A stretch of 6,227 nt of DNA from Gammaproteobacteria bacterium. GTDB lineage: Bacteria; Pseudomonadota; Gammaproteobacteria; Steroidobacterales; Steroidobacteraceae. The stretch lies in contig PMMB01000168.1 of the NCBI GenBank assembly GCA_003165495.1, positions 1 through 6,227 on the forward strand, written 5' to 3'. Shown here in pieces: positions 1 to 6,227 of the stretch. The notes under the pieces were generated by a model. It did no database searches. It was given only the letters and a program-made list of their open reading frames with translations, and was not told where the DNA came from. The position numbers and the translations under genes are program-made. Position 1 is the first letter of the stretch; every line of letters begins with the position of its first letter.

Positions 1-1082
1 TGTTCGTGCGTGAGCACGACGCCCTGCGCGAGTCTTGGGACGGTGCTCGATCCGGAACCGAGGGCGCCGTCGAGCGCTACGGCGCGGACGACGCCTTTCC
101 AATCGCGGACATCGACGAAATCCTGCCCGGATTGATGGAAACGCGCTCGCAGGTCTATTACTCCATGGGTATGCACCCGGACTTCGATTCCCATGTCATG
201 AGTTGGGTCAATGGCTTGCGGGTGCAGGCACGGCAGGCCGCCGGCGCGCCCCACGAATTTGTTGCGCTGAGGCATGTGCTCGACGACATGCGGCTCTACA
301 AGAGCCGCGCCGAACAGGTCAGTCTGCGGCGCGCCGCACAAATCTCCGTGGGCGCTCACCGCCGCGCAATGCGCTTTGCGCGTCCCGGGCGAATGGAGTA
401 CGAAGTCATGGCCGAGGTGCTGCATGAATTTCGTTCGCACAATGCGGATATCTCCTACTACCCCATCGTCGGCGGCGGTGCCAATGCCTGTGTCATGCAT
501 TACCGCGACAACGATCAACCGTTATGCGACGGTGATTTACTGTTGCTCGATGCGGGCTGCGAGCACGACTATTACGCCTCGGATATCACGCGCACATTTC
601 CGGTCGGCGGCCGGTTCACACCGTCCCAACGTGCGATCTATGACGTCGTGTTGGAGGCGCAGCTCGCCGCCATCGACAAGGTACGTTCGGGAAACCACTG
701 GAATCATCCGCACGAAGCCGCCGTGCGCGTGATTACCCAGGGTCTCGTCACGCTGGGGCTGCTCAAGGGAAAGGTCCCCGCACTCATCAAGGACCAGGCT
801 TACCTGCAGTTTTTCAGTCATCGCACCGGACATTGGCTGGGTCTTGACGTGCATGACGTCGGCGACTACAAAGTCGGCGGCGAGTGGCGGGTATTGGAGC
901 CAGGGATGGTGCTGACTGTCGAGCCCGGGATTTACATTCGACCCTCGCCGCGAGTGCCGAAGGAATTCTGGAACATCGGCATTCGCATCGAAGATGAAGT
1001 GTTGGTGACCGCCAATGCTGCCGAAGTGCTGACGGCTGCGCTCGAGAAGACTCCGGAAGCGATCGAAGCGTTGTTGCAATGA
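1..1082 (+). CDS. pepP: Xaa-Pro aminopeptidase P, 5'-truncated by window edge
   Basis: Cytoplasmic metallopeptidase of the M24B family that removes an N-terminal residue preceding proline. The frame is open to the window edge (first complete codon at base 3), so the GTG at base 6 is internal and roughly 75-80 N-terminal residues are missing compared with the ~440-residue E. coli enzyme. Numbering from that GTG, the pita-bread catalytic fold shows all five dinuclear-metal ligands: D182 (LLLLDAG), D193 (ASDITRTFP), H276 (TGHWLGLDVHD), E306 (TVEPG) and E329 (GIRIEDE). Conserved active-site histidines are at H165 (MHY) and H283 (DVHD). The N-terminal creatinase-like domain is partly present, followed by the linker YKSRAEQVSLRRA. 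The gene overlaps ubiH by 4 bases, the pepP-ubiH-ubiI order known from E. coli. Any promoter lies upstream of the window. The enzyme appears intact as far as visible. Confidence 0.95.
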   Translation, partial: FVREHDALRESWDGARSGTEGAVERYGADDAFPIADIDEILPGLMETRSQVYYSMGMHPDFDSHVMSWVNGLRVQARQAAGAPHEFVALRHVLDDMRLYKSRAEQVSLRRAAQISVGAHRRAMRFARPGRMEYEVMAEVLHEFRSHNADISYYPIVGGGANACVMHYRDNDQPLCDGDLLLLDAGCEHDYYASDITRTFPVGGRFTPSQRAIYDVVLEAQLAAIDKVRSGNHWNHPHEAAVRVITQGLVTLGLLKGKVPALIKDQAYLQFFSHRTGHWLGLDVHDVGDYKVGGEWRVLEPGMVLTVEPGIYIRPSPRVPKEFWNIGIRIEDEVLVTANAAEVLTAALEKTPEAIEALLQ

Positions 1083-2317
1083 CGCAACCCTTCGACATCG
1101 CCGTCGTGGGCGGCGGCATGGTCGGCGCCAGCCTCGCTGTCGCATTGGCGCCGCTTGGGCTGAAGGTCGCGCTGGTAGAAGCCATTGCGCACGATTCCGT
1201 GTCTCAGCCCAGCTTCGATGAGCGTACCACGGCGTTATCGAACGCCAGCCGTCGAATCCTCGAGACTCTCGGTGTGTGGCCCGGCGTACAGTCGCTGGCG
1301 ACGCCGATACGCAAAATCCACGTCTCGGATCAGGGCCGCTTCGGCTTTGCGCGCATCGACGCGGCCGAGCAGGGTCTGACGGCAATGGGCTACGTGGTGC
1401 CGAATCGAGCGCTAGGGGTAGCGCTGTGGTCGCGCCTTCAGGCAAGCGCCAACGTGCGTGTCTACTGCCCTGCGGAGGTGTCGCGCGTCACGGCGGATGA
1501 GCGTGCGGTCACGTTGGAGATTGCTGGGCCAAGCACTACGGCCAGGATCGATACCAAACTGGTGGTTGGCGCCGATGGCGTGCAGTCGGCCGTGCGCAGC
1601 GCCTTTGGCGTCGATGCGGAATCCCGCGACTACGAGCAAACCGCCGTCATCACCACGGTGCTGCCGCAACGCTTCCATGACCATGTGGCTTACGAGAGGT
1701 TTACCGGCAGCGGGCCGCTGGCACTGCTGCCGCTCGAAGGTGGTCGATGCACCCTGGTGTTGACCTTGAGCCGGGCGACGGTGGAATCAGCCATGGCGTG
1801 GTCGGACGTTGAGTTTCTCGCCGAGCTGCAACGAAGATTTGGATTTCGCCTCGGACGCTTCCTCAAAGTCGGCCGCCGGGTGTCGTACCCACTGTCGCTT
1901 ACTCGCGCCGCGCGCACCAGTGCGGGGCGCTGCGTCATCGTCGGCAATGCCGCACAGGGGCTGCACCCGGTCGCCGGCATGGGTTTCAACTTAGGGCTGC
2001 GCGACGTCGCGTGTCTGGCCGAGCTCATTGCCGAGCGCCGCCATGAATCGCACTTCGACGCGGGGGCCGCAAGTTTGCTGGCCGCGTACGATGCCTGGCG
2101 CGCGGCGGATCGCGGCGGCGTCATCGCATTTACCGACGGTCTGGTGCGGATGTTTGCCAATCCATTGAGCGTGGTGCAGCGACTGCGCAATATCGGACTC
2201 TTGGCCTTCGACTTGCTGCCTCCGGCAAAGGCTGCGTTGTCCCGCTTGAGCACCGGCGCCGGCGGCGGTGGTCGCACGCGAATCCCGAAGTTGGCGCGCG
2301 GCGTCGCGCTGCAATGA
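1079..2317 (+). CDS. ubiH: 2-octaprenyl-6-methoxyphenol hydroxylase (UbiH family FAD monooxygenase)
   Basis: A 412-residue flavoprotein of the UbiH/UbiF/COQ6 family, expected to hydroxylate the ubiquinone precursor ring using FAD, NAD(P)H and O2 in the membrane-associated Ubi complex. The N-terminal Rossmann motif GGGMVGASLA (residues 11-20) ends its second strand at E34. The family arginine motif is DERTTALS (47-54), the GADG motif that contacts FAD/NADPH is at 164-167, GPLALLPL is at 212-219, and the second FAD motif is VGNAAQGLHPVAGMGFNLG (288-306). GNAAQ, rather than GDAAH, is the form seen in UbiH proper and supports this assignment over UbiI/UbiF. The length matches the family (~390-410). 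The ATG overlaps the pepP stop (ATGA) with no good Shine-Dalgarno sequence, so translation is probably coupled to pepP. The C-terminus carries a small glycine-rich stretch (TGAGGGG, 392-398) before the usual PKLARG tail. Exact ring position is inferred from family and operon, not provable here. Confidence 0.9.
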   Translation: MTQPFDIAVVGGGMVGASLAVALAPLGLKVALVEAIAHDSVSQPSFDERTTALSNASRRILETLGVWPGVQSLATPIRKIHVSDQGRFGFARIDAAEQGLTAMGYVVPNRALGVALWSRLQASANVRVYCPAEVSRVTADERAVTLEIAGPSTTARIDTKLVVGADGVQSAVRSAFGVDAESRDYEQTAVITTVLPQRFHDHVAYERFTGSGPLALLPLEGGRCTLVLTLSRATVESAMAWSDVEFLAELQRRFGFRLGRFLKVGRRVSYPLSLTRAARTSAGRCVIVGNAAQGLHPVAGMGFNLGLRDVACLAELIAERRHESHFDAGAASLLAAYDAWRAADRGGVIAFTDGLVRMFANPLSVVQRLRNIGLLAFDLLPPAKAALSRLSTGAGGGGRTRIPKLARGVALQ

Positions 2318-3570
2318 GCGCGCCGAGCAGCCGCGACTTCGACGTGGTCATCGTGGGTGCGGGCGTGCTCGGCGCGTCCATGGCCAGCCTGCTCGTGGCG
2401 CGCAAATTGAGTGCGCCGGGACGAGTGGCCATCGTCGCGGAGCGCTTTGCAACCGCGGCGTCGGCGGACGCCGACTGGGATCTGCGAGTGTTCGCCCTGA
2501 GCCGCGCATCGGAGCGGCTGCTCAAAGGGTGCGGCGTGTGGGATTCGCTGCCGGCGCAGCGGGTGTTTGCGTACGAGCGCATGTGTGTCTGGGATGCCAG
2601 CGGTGAACCACAAGGGAAGGGTTCTCTGCGCTTCGACTGTGCGGAAATCGGCGAACCAAATCTTGGATTCATCGTCGACGGTCGCGCCTTGCAATGGCAA
2701 TGTTTGCAAGCCGCGCGGACGGCGGGTGTCGTGCTGCTCGAGGCCGGGCTTGCCGCAATCGTCGCCACTGATTCCGATATCTCGGTCCGCTTGAGCGATG
2801 GCCGTGCGCTGCGCAGCCAGTTATTGATCGGGGCGGATGGACAGGAGTCCAAGACCCGGGCGCTCCTCGGCATTGAAACGGCCGGCCATGCCTATCATCA
2901 AGACGCGCTGGTGGCGCATGTGCGCACTGCCAAGTCCCATTGCAACACTGCGTGGCAGCGATTCCTTAGGCCAGGGCCCCTTGCCTTTCTACCGCTGCCG
3001 GACGGCCGCTCATCCATCGTGTGGAGCGCCGCGCTGCCTGAGGCGGCGCGACTGCGCGCGCTGGATGGTGAGGCGTTCGGCGCTGCTCTCACGGCGGCCA
3101 GCGGCGGATCCCTCGGGGATTGCGAACTGTCGACCCCGCTGGCGGGTTTTGCGCTCAAGCTGCAGTACGCCTTGGAGTACGCGCGGCCGCGCGCCGTGTT
3201 GCTCGGCGACGCTGCGCACGTGGTACACCCGCTGGCCGGTCAGGGCTTGAATTTGGGATTGATGGACTGTGCCGCACTCGCCGATGTTCTTGGGCAGGCG
3301 GGAGGAGGCGCATTTTTTGGGGAGCACAGGCTGCTGCGGCGCTATGAGCGTTGGCGCCGCAGCGAGAACCTGCTGGCCGCCGGCGCCCTGGACGGGCTGG
3401 AGCGATTATTCTCGAACGCGGATCCCATTAGCCGCGGTTTGCGCGCCGCGGGCTTGAGCGCGGTCGATAAGCTGCCCTTCGTCAAGCGCCGCCTGGCGCA
3501 ACGCGCCCTCGGGTTGAACGGCGATGTTCCGGAGTTTCTTAAAGCCGATCGAGCTTGGCCGCACAAATGA
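2314..3570 (+). CDS. ubiI: UbiI/VisC-type ubiquinone biosynthesis hydroxylase
   Basis: A 418-residue paralogue of the preceding gene in the same FAD-dependent hydroxylase family; in E. coli the enzyme in this position (UbiI, formerly VisC) hydroxylates C5 of the ubiquinone ring. Visible motifs are GAGVLGASMA (15-24) for the FAD ADP moiety, DLRVFALSRAS (56-66) with the conserved arginine, GADG (173-176), GPLAFLPL (221-228) and LLGDAAHVVHPLAGQGLNLG (296-315). The GDAAH form and the VWD/LGFIVDGRALQ segment (92-127) resemble UbiI rather than UbiH. The ATG lies in an ATGA overlap with the ubiH stop and has no clear Shine-Dalgarno sequence, implying coupled translation. Its last 32 bases overlap the end of the opposite-strand dehydratase gene. 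UbiI, UbiF, UbiL and UbiM relatives differ in regioselectivity and some are promiscuous, so the C5 assignment rests on gene order and overall resemblance. Confidence 0.85.
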   Translation: MSAPSSRDFDVVIVGAGVLGASMASLLVARKLSAPGRVAIVAERFATAASADADWDLRVFALSRASERLLKGCGVWDSLPAQRVFAYERMCVWDASGEPQGKGSLRFDCAEIGEPNLGFIVDGRALQWQCLQAARTAGVVLLEAGLAAIVATDSDISVRLSDGRALRSQLLIGADGQESKTRALLGIETAGHAYHQDALVAHVRTAKSHCNTAWQRFLRPGPLAFLPLPDGRSSIVWSAALPEAARLRALDGEAFGAALTAASGGSLGDCELSTPLAGFALKLQYALEYARPRAVLLGDAAHVVHPLAGQGLNLGLMDCAALADVLGQAGGGAFFGEHRLLRRYERWRRSENLLAAGALDGLERLFSNADPISRGLRAAGLSAVDKLPFVKRRLAQRALGLNGDVPEFLKADRAWPHK

Positions 3571-3868
3571 AATCATTCTCGGACAGGCCGCCGATGGAAT
3601 GCGTCGAGAAAGTGACGTGGCAGTAGTTATAGCCAACACTTAAGTCCGGGTGATGGTCCTCGGTATTCGCGACATGGGCGAGCGCGTTGACGAAGCTCAT
3701 AGTGCGGTAGAAATCCTTGAATTTGAGCGAGCGCTTCAGGCTCTTGGAATCTTCGGCTATCTGCCAATCCTCATGCAGCTGCTTGCGCAAGAGTTTTGCT
3801 TGCGCCGGCGTCAACGGCGGGACGCCGCCTTCACAGGGCACGCATTTCCTGGCGGACAGTTCCTTCAC
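3539..3868 (-). CDS. phhB: pterin-4a-carbinolamine dehydratase (PCD/DcoH family)
   Basis: A 109-residue cytoplasmic protein that dehydrates 4a-hydroxytetrahydropterin to quinonoid dihydropterin, recycling the cofactor of aromatic amino acid hydroxylases such as phenylalanine hydroxylase. The signature is complete: EDHHPD (70-75) gives the paired active-site histidines H72 and H73, and FSTHSIGGLSENDF (87-100) supplies the third histidine H90 and the GL..ND helix start. Length is in the family range. The N-terminus carries a CVPC pair (C9, C12), a form I recall from bacterial members. The start is GTG, placed by the 4-base GTGA overlap with the ispG stop and by an AGGAA Shine-Dalgarno 6 bases upstream. 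The only other methionine codon is at residue 57, inside the fold. No phenylalanine hydroxylase is visible here, so the physiological partner is unknown; the family is also known for regulatory moonlighting (DcoH, PhhB). Confidence 0.93.
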   Translation of the reverse strand: MKELSARKCVPCEGGVPPLTPAQAKLLRKQLHEDWQIAEDSKSLKRSLKFKDFYRTMSFVNALAHVANTEDHHPDLSVGYNYCHVTFSTHSIGGLSENDFICAAKLDRL

Positions 3869-5085
3869 GACGGGTTCCTGCTGTATGTGCGCTCAATGTA
3901 CCGCTCGACGAGTTCCTGGAACTCTTCGGCGATCCGATCCCCTTTGAGCGTCACCGTCTTTGCGCCGTCCTCGTAAACCGGTGCGACCGGGTTTTCACCC
4001 GTGCCGGGCAGGCTGATGCCGATGTTCGCGTGCTTGCTCTCGCCCGGGCCGTTGACGACGCAGCCCATGACTGCGACGGACATGTCTTCGACGCCCGTGT
4101 GCCGTTTGCGCCACTCCGGCATGCGGTGGCGTATGTGGTTCTGAATTTTCTGTGCCAGCTCTTGGAAATACGTGCTGGTGGTGCGGCCGCAGCCGGGGCA
4201 GGCGATCACCATGGGAGTAAAGGCGCGCAGGCCCATGGTCTGGAGTATCTCTTGCGCGACGATCACTTCTTGAGTGCGATCGCCGCCGGGCTCGGGCGTC
4301 AATGACACGCGGATCGTATCGCCGATGCCTTGCTGCAACAGTACGCCCATCGCGGCGGTGGAGGCCACGATGCCCTTGCTGCCCATGCCGGCTTCGGTTA
4401 ACCCTAGATGCAGTGGGTAGGTGCAGCGCGCCGCCAGATTGCGGTAGACGGAGATCAAATCCTGCACGCCGCTGACCTTGGCGCTGATCACGATCATGTC
4501 GGACTTCAAGCCCAAGCTCTCCGCGCGCTTGGCGCTGTCCAATGCCGACACCACGATGGCTTCGCGCATCACGTCGCGGGCCGCCAGCGGCGCCGCCAGC
4601 TTCGAGTTCTCATCCATCATGCGGGTGAGCAAGTCTTGATCGAGGCTGCCCCAATTCACGCCGATACGCACCGGCTTTGAATACTTGCAGGCGGTCTCGA
4701 TCATGTCCGCAAATTGCGGGTCGCGCTTGCTGCCGCGGCCGACATTGCCCGGATTGATGCGAAGTTTCGAGAGCGCCTGTGCGCAAGCCGGATGCGCCTT
4801 GAGCAGTTTGTGGCCGTTGAAGTGAAAGTCGCCCACCAACGGCGTGCTGATGTTCATGGCGTCGAGGCGCTCACGGATGTGAGGCACCGCGGCGGCGGAT
4901 TCGTCATTGTTGACCGTGACCCGCACTAACTCAGACCCGGCGCGCGCCAGCGCCTTGACTTGCGCCACCGTGCCGCCGATGTCCGCGGTATCTGTATTGG
5001 TCATGGACTGCACGATGATCGGGGCTTTGCCGCCGATGGTCACCGCACCTACTTTTACGCCTAGGGACGTTCTGCGGGGAGTCAT
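3865..5085 (-). CDS. ispG: 4-hydroxy-3-methylbut-2-en-1-yl diphosphate synthase (IspG/GcpE)
   Basis: A 406-residue cytoplasmic enzyme that converts MEcPP to HMBPP, the penultimate step of the MEP isoprenoid pathway, using electrons from flavodoxin or ferredoxin. The N-terminal TIM-barrel domain starts with GGKAPIIVQSMTNTDTAD (18-35) and contains GDFHFNGHKLL (85-95), RINPGNVG (109-116) and LHLGLTEAGMGSKGIV (225-240). The C-terminal 4Fe-4S domain has cluster ligands C296 and C299 (ACPGCGRT), C342 and E349 (GCVVNGPGES). It is longer than E. coli IspG (~372) because of extra segments, notably around MPEWRKRH (322-329), as in beta- and Xanthomonas-type proteins. The ATG at 5085 is chosen because homology begins right there; the frame is open a further 83 codons upstream, but that part overlaps the RDD gene and resembles nothing. 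No Shine-Dalgarno precedes this ATG; an extended -10 element does. The gene overlaps the dehydratase by 4 bases. Confidence 0.96.
   Translation of the reverse strand: MTPRRTSLGVKVGAVTIGGKAPIIVQSMTNTDTADIGGTVAQVKALARAGSELVRVTVNNDESAAAVPHIRERLDAMNISTPLVGDFHFNGHKLLKAHPACAQALSKLRINPGNVGRGSKRDPQFADMIETACKYSKPVRIGVNWGSLDQDLLTRMMDENSKLAAPLAARDVMREAIVVSALDSAKRAESLGLKSDMIVISAKVSGVQDLISVYRNLAARCTYPLHLGLTEAGMGSKGIVASTAAMGVLLQQGIGDTIRVSLTPEPGGDRTQEVIVAQEILQTMGLRAFTPMVIACPGCGRTTSTYFQELAQKIQNHIRHRMPEWRKRHTGVEDMSVAVMGCVVNGPGESKHANIGISLPGTGENPVAPVYEDGAKTVTLKGDRIAEEFQELVERYIERTYSRNPS
3875..3879 (-). promoter_or_regulatory. Shine-Dalgarno site for the pterin dehydratase
   Basis: The minus strand reads AGGAA, separated by 6 bases from the GTG start at 3868. 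It lies inside the last codons of ispG and supports the GTG start that overlaps the ispG stop. It means this gene has its own ribosome entry site in addition to possible coupling with ispG. Confidence 0.6.
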
Positions 5086-5092
5086 ACTCGCG

Positions 5093-5101
5093 ATTATACC
5101 A
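5093..5101 (-). promoter_or_regulatory. extended -10 promoter element for ispG
   Basis: The minus strand reads TGGTATAAT, a perfect consensus -10 hexamer (5098 to 5093) preceded by the TGN extension. No good -35 is present: the hexamer at 17-base spacing is CGTGGC, and the best nearby one, TGGCGA at 15 bases, matches TTGACA at 3 of 6. An extended -10 can work without a strong -35. Predicted transcription start is about 5087-5085, at or one to two bases before the ispG ATG. The TAA stop of the upstream RDD gene lies inside the hexamer. Such an AT-rich exact match is uncommon by chance in GC-rich DNA, but activity is inferred. Confidence 0.55.
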
Positions 5102-6227
5102 GTGGCACGCCTTTCGCCACGCGCACGACTACCGTACCCGCGATTTTGTCGTGCCAGGCTTGCTTTTGATCGTCGAACGCAATCCAGAAAAATCCCAGGC
5201 CGGCGACCATCAATGACAGGAAACAGCTGAGTGCACGGATGATCGCCGTTTCCCAGTCGATATCCCGCCCGTCCACCCGTACGACGCGCAGGTCGAACAC
5301 GCTGCCGCCGATGGTGGAACCCCGCAGTTTCCACATCACCGCGCCGTAAGCGGCCAACACCAGCAATTCCAGGTGGTGCATATGAAGGAGTACGCCCGTG
5401 AGAAAGCCGACTAGTAGGGCATCAAGCAGCAGCGCCCCCATGCGAGGCCAGAAGCCGGCACGGGGCAATGCCGCGGAGATTGGCGGGGGCGCCTCCGCCT
5501 GCGGCGCCGGAGCCGGCGCTGCCGGGGCGCCCGATGCCGGGGCAGGAGCCGCGCTGGCCATCGGTGCCGGGCCGGGCGCCGCGGTCGGGCTGGGCGCGGC
5601 GGTCGGGCCGGGCGCGGCGGTCGGGCCGGGCGCCGCGGTCGAAGCTCGTAGTCCGTCTTTGGCAGCCTGATGTGCCCGTGCGGCCAGAATCAAGGTGTAG
5701 ACGACGGCGCCCAGCCCCAGCAAGCCAAGTAGCTTGTAGACGAGAAATCCAAGCACCGGTACCAAGTACAACGCTAGCACCAGGACACCGCCAATCAGCA
5801 CGGCGACCGCCGGATGGCTCATTGGGCCCACGCCCTGCCGGCCCGTGACGCGCCAGCCCAGCCACGCCAGCATGACCGCTTTGCCAAACAGGCCGGCACA
5901 AAATAATCCGAACACGACAAACGGCACCGCCGCAATGCCGATTACCGTGACGCACAACAACACCACCAGCACGGGGGTCAGCAACATGGCGATCAATGCG
6001 GCCAGCACCGTTTGCCCAGGCTGCCTCTCGAATGTCTGCACGCATCGGGTAAGACCCTCCCGAAACAGCAGCGCGAGCCCTGCATAGAGCGCCAGACAGG
6101 CGAACGCCAATCGCCACGCCCAACCCAGCCCTGGGACCAAGGCCAGCGGGCGTCCGTACAGTAAGCAATGGCGGACCCAGGTGCGGAGCCAACCAAAGCT
6201 GCCGAAGTTGTCGGTAAAGACGGTCTG
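5094..6227 (-). CDS. multi-pass membrane protein with C-terminal RDD domain, 5'-truncated
   Basis: Function unknown. The frame stays open to the window edge, giving 377 visible residues (numbered from base 6227), so the TTG at 6140 is unlikely to be the true start. An N-terminal membrane module has hydrophobic stretches near residues 36-55, 73-94, 95-117, 139-160 and 163-183. The glycine-rich pattern VTVIGIAAVPFVVFGLF followed by GKAVMLAWLGWRV resembles, from memory, the membrane part found in some bactofilin-like or polymer-forming proteins (low certainty). Residues about 197-251 form an Ala/Pro linker containing PTAAPG hexapeptide repeats. Residues 255-370 are an RDD domain: the motif arginine R262 and aspartate D269 (FWPRMGALLLD), then D352-D353 and the HDKIAGT end (359-365), with two or three more membrane helices. 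RDD proteins include ion-transport candidates, but many are uncharacterised. Its stop codon lies 8 bases before the ispG ATG and inside the ispG -10 element. Confidence 0.8.
   Translation of the reverse strand, partial: QTVFTDNFGSFGWLRTWVRHCLLYGRPLALVPGLGWAWRLAFACLALYAGLALLFREGLTRCVQTFERQPGQTVLAALIAMLLTPVLVVLLCVTVIGIAAVPFVVFGLFCAGLFGKAVMLAWLGWRVTGRQGVGPMSHPAVAVLIGGVLVLALYLVPVLGFLVYKLLGLLGLGAVVYTLILAARAHQAAKDGLRASTAAPGPTAAPGPTAAPSPTAAPGPAPMASAAPAPASGAPAAPAPAPQAEAPPPISAALPRAGFWPRMGALLLDALLVGFLTGVLLHMHHLELLVLAAYGAVMWKLRGSTIGGSVFDLRVVRVDGRDIDWETAIIRALSCFLSLMVAGLGFFWIAFDDQKQAWHDKIAGTVVVRVAKGVPLV
5574..5640. repeat. 18-bp in-frame tandem repeat, about 3.7 copies
   Basis: Four successive units begin at 5574, 5592, 5610 and 5628 (last one 13 bases). 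Plus-strand consensus is GGGCGCSGCGGTCGGGCY; units differ at only two positions, and the two central copies are identical. On the coding (minus) strand each unit gives the hexapeptide PTAAPG in the Ala/Pro linker between the membrane module and the RDD domain; one copy has serine in place of glycine. Because 18 is a multiple of three, copy-number change would alter linker length without a frameshift. Confidence 0.9.

Noticed and set aside
537..1445. A 302-codon open frame on the minus strand opposite pepP and ubiH
   Set aside because: It shadows strongly conserved pepP catalytic codons and has no recognisable motif.
1690..2709. A 339-codon open frame on the minus strand across ubiH and ubiI (similarly 2130-2873)
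   Set aside because: Long antisense frames are expected opposite GC-rich genes; the translation is rich in Arg, Ala, Ser and Pro, with no recognisable domain, and spans the junction of two certain genes.
3566..3577. Palindrome AATGAAATCATT just at the end of ubiI, a possible terminator stem
   Set aside because: The stem is only 5 AT-rich pairs with a 2-base loop and no T-run, so it is too weak for an intrinsic terminator.
5086..5334. An 83-codon in-frame N-terminal extension of IspG
   Set aside because: It lies wholly over the RDD domain coding region in another frame, has an arginine-rich shadow-like composition, and IspG homology begins just after the ATG at 5085.
5398..5670. A plus-strand frame encoding a Gly/Ala-rich repeat protein
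   Set aside because: It is the complement of the Ala/Pro linker repeat; the RDD gene on the other strand explains the sequence.
6138..6140. TTG as the start of the RDD-domain protein
   Set aside because: The frame continues upstream without a stop to the window edge with plausible protein sequence (for example FGSFGWLRTWVRH), so the gene most likely starts outside the window.

Overview
The window comes from a GC-rich proteobacterial chromosome. The IspG protein is the long form with a 'CPGCGRTTS' cluster segment. It sits near a pepP-ubiH-ubiI gene order like that of Escherichia coli. Together these point to Gammaproteobacteria, perhaps a Xanthomonadales-like lineage; this placement rests on remembered family resemblance, not on a tree. 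The window is almost entirely coding: six genes in two convergent groups, no gap larger than 8 bases between genes, and no RNA gene, mobile element, CRISPR array or phage signal that I can see.

Left half, plus strand (1-3570): the C-terminal four-fifths of Xaa-Pro aminopeptidase P (pepP, cut by the window start), then two related FAD-dependent aromatic-ring hydroxylases of ubiquinone synthesis, ubiH and ubiI. Both junctions are 4-base ATGA start/stop overlaps without a clear Shine-Dalgarno sequence, so the three genes are probably one translationally coupled operon.

Right half, minus strand (3539-6227, read right to left): a multi-pass membrane protein ending in an RDD domain (5' end outside the window), then ispG (the iron-sulfur enzyme of the MEP isoprenoid pathway), then a small pterin-4a-carbinolamine dehydratase. 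ispG overlaps the dehydratase by 4 bases (GTGA). The dehydratase tail overlaps the tail of ubiI by 32 bases on opposite strands.

Functionally, IspG feeds the isoprenoid precursors used for the ubiquinone tail, while UbiH and UbiI hydroxylate its ring, so the two converging operons touch the same product. The most noteworthy local signal is a perfect extended -10 element (TGGTATAAT) that contains the stop codon of the RDD gene and lies only 7 bases before the ispG ATG, suggesting a leaderless ispG transcript. I found no convincing novel system; the region looks like ordinary housekeeping chromosome with some unusually compact junctions.
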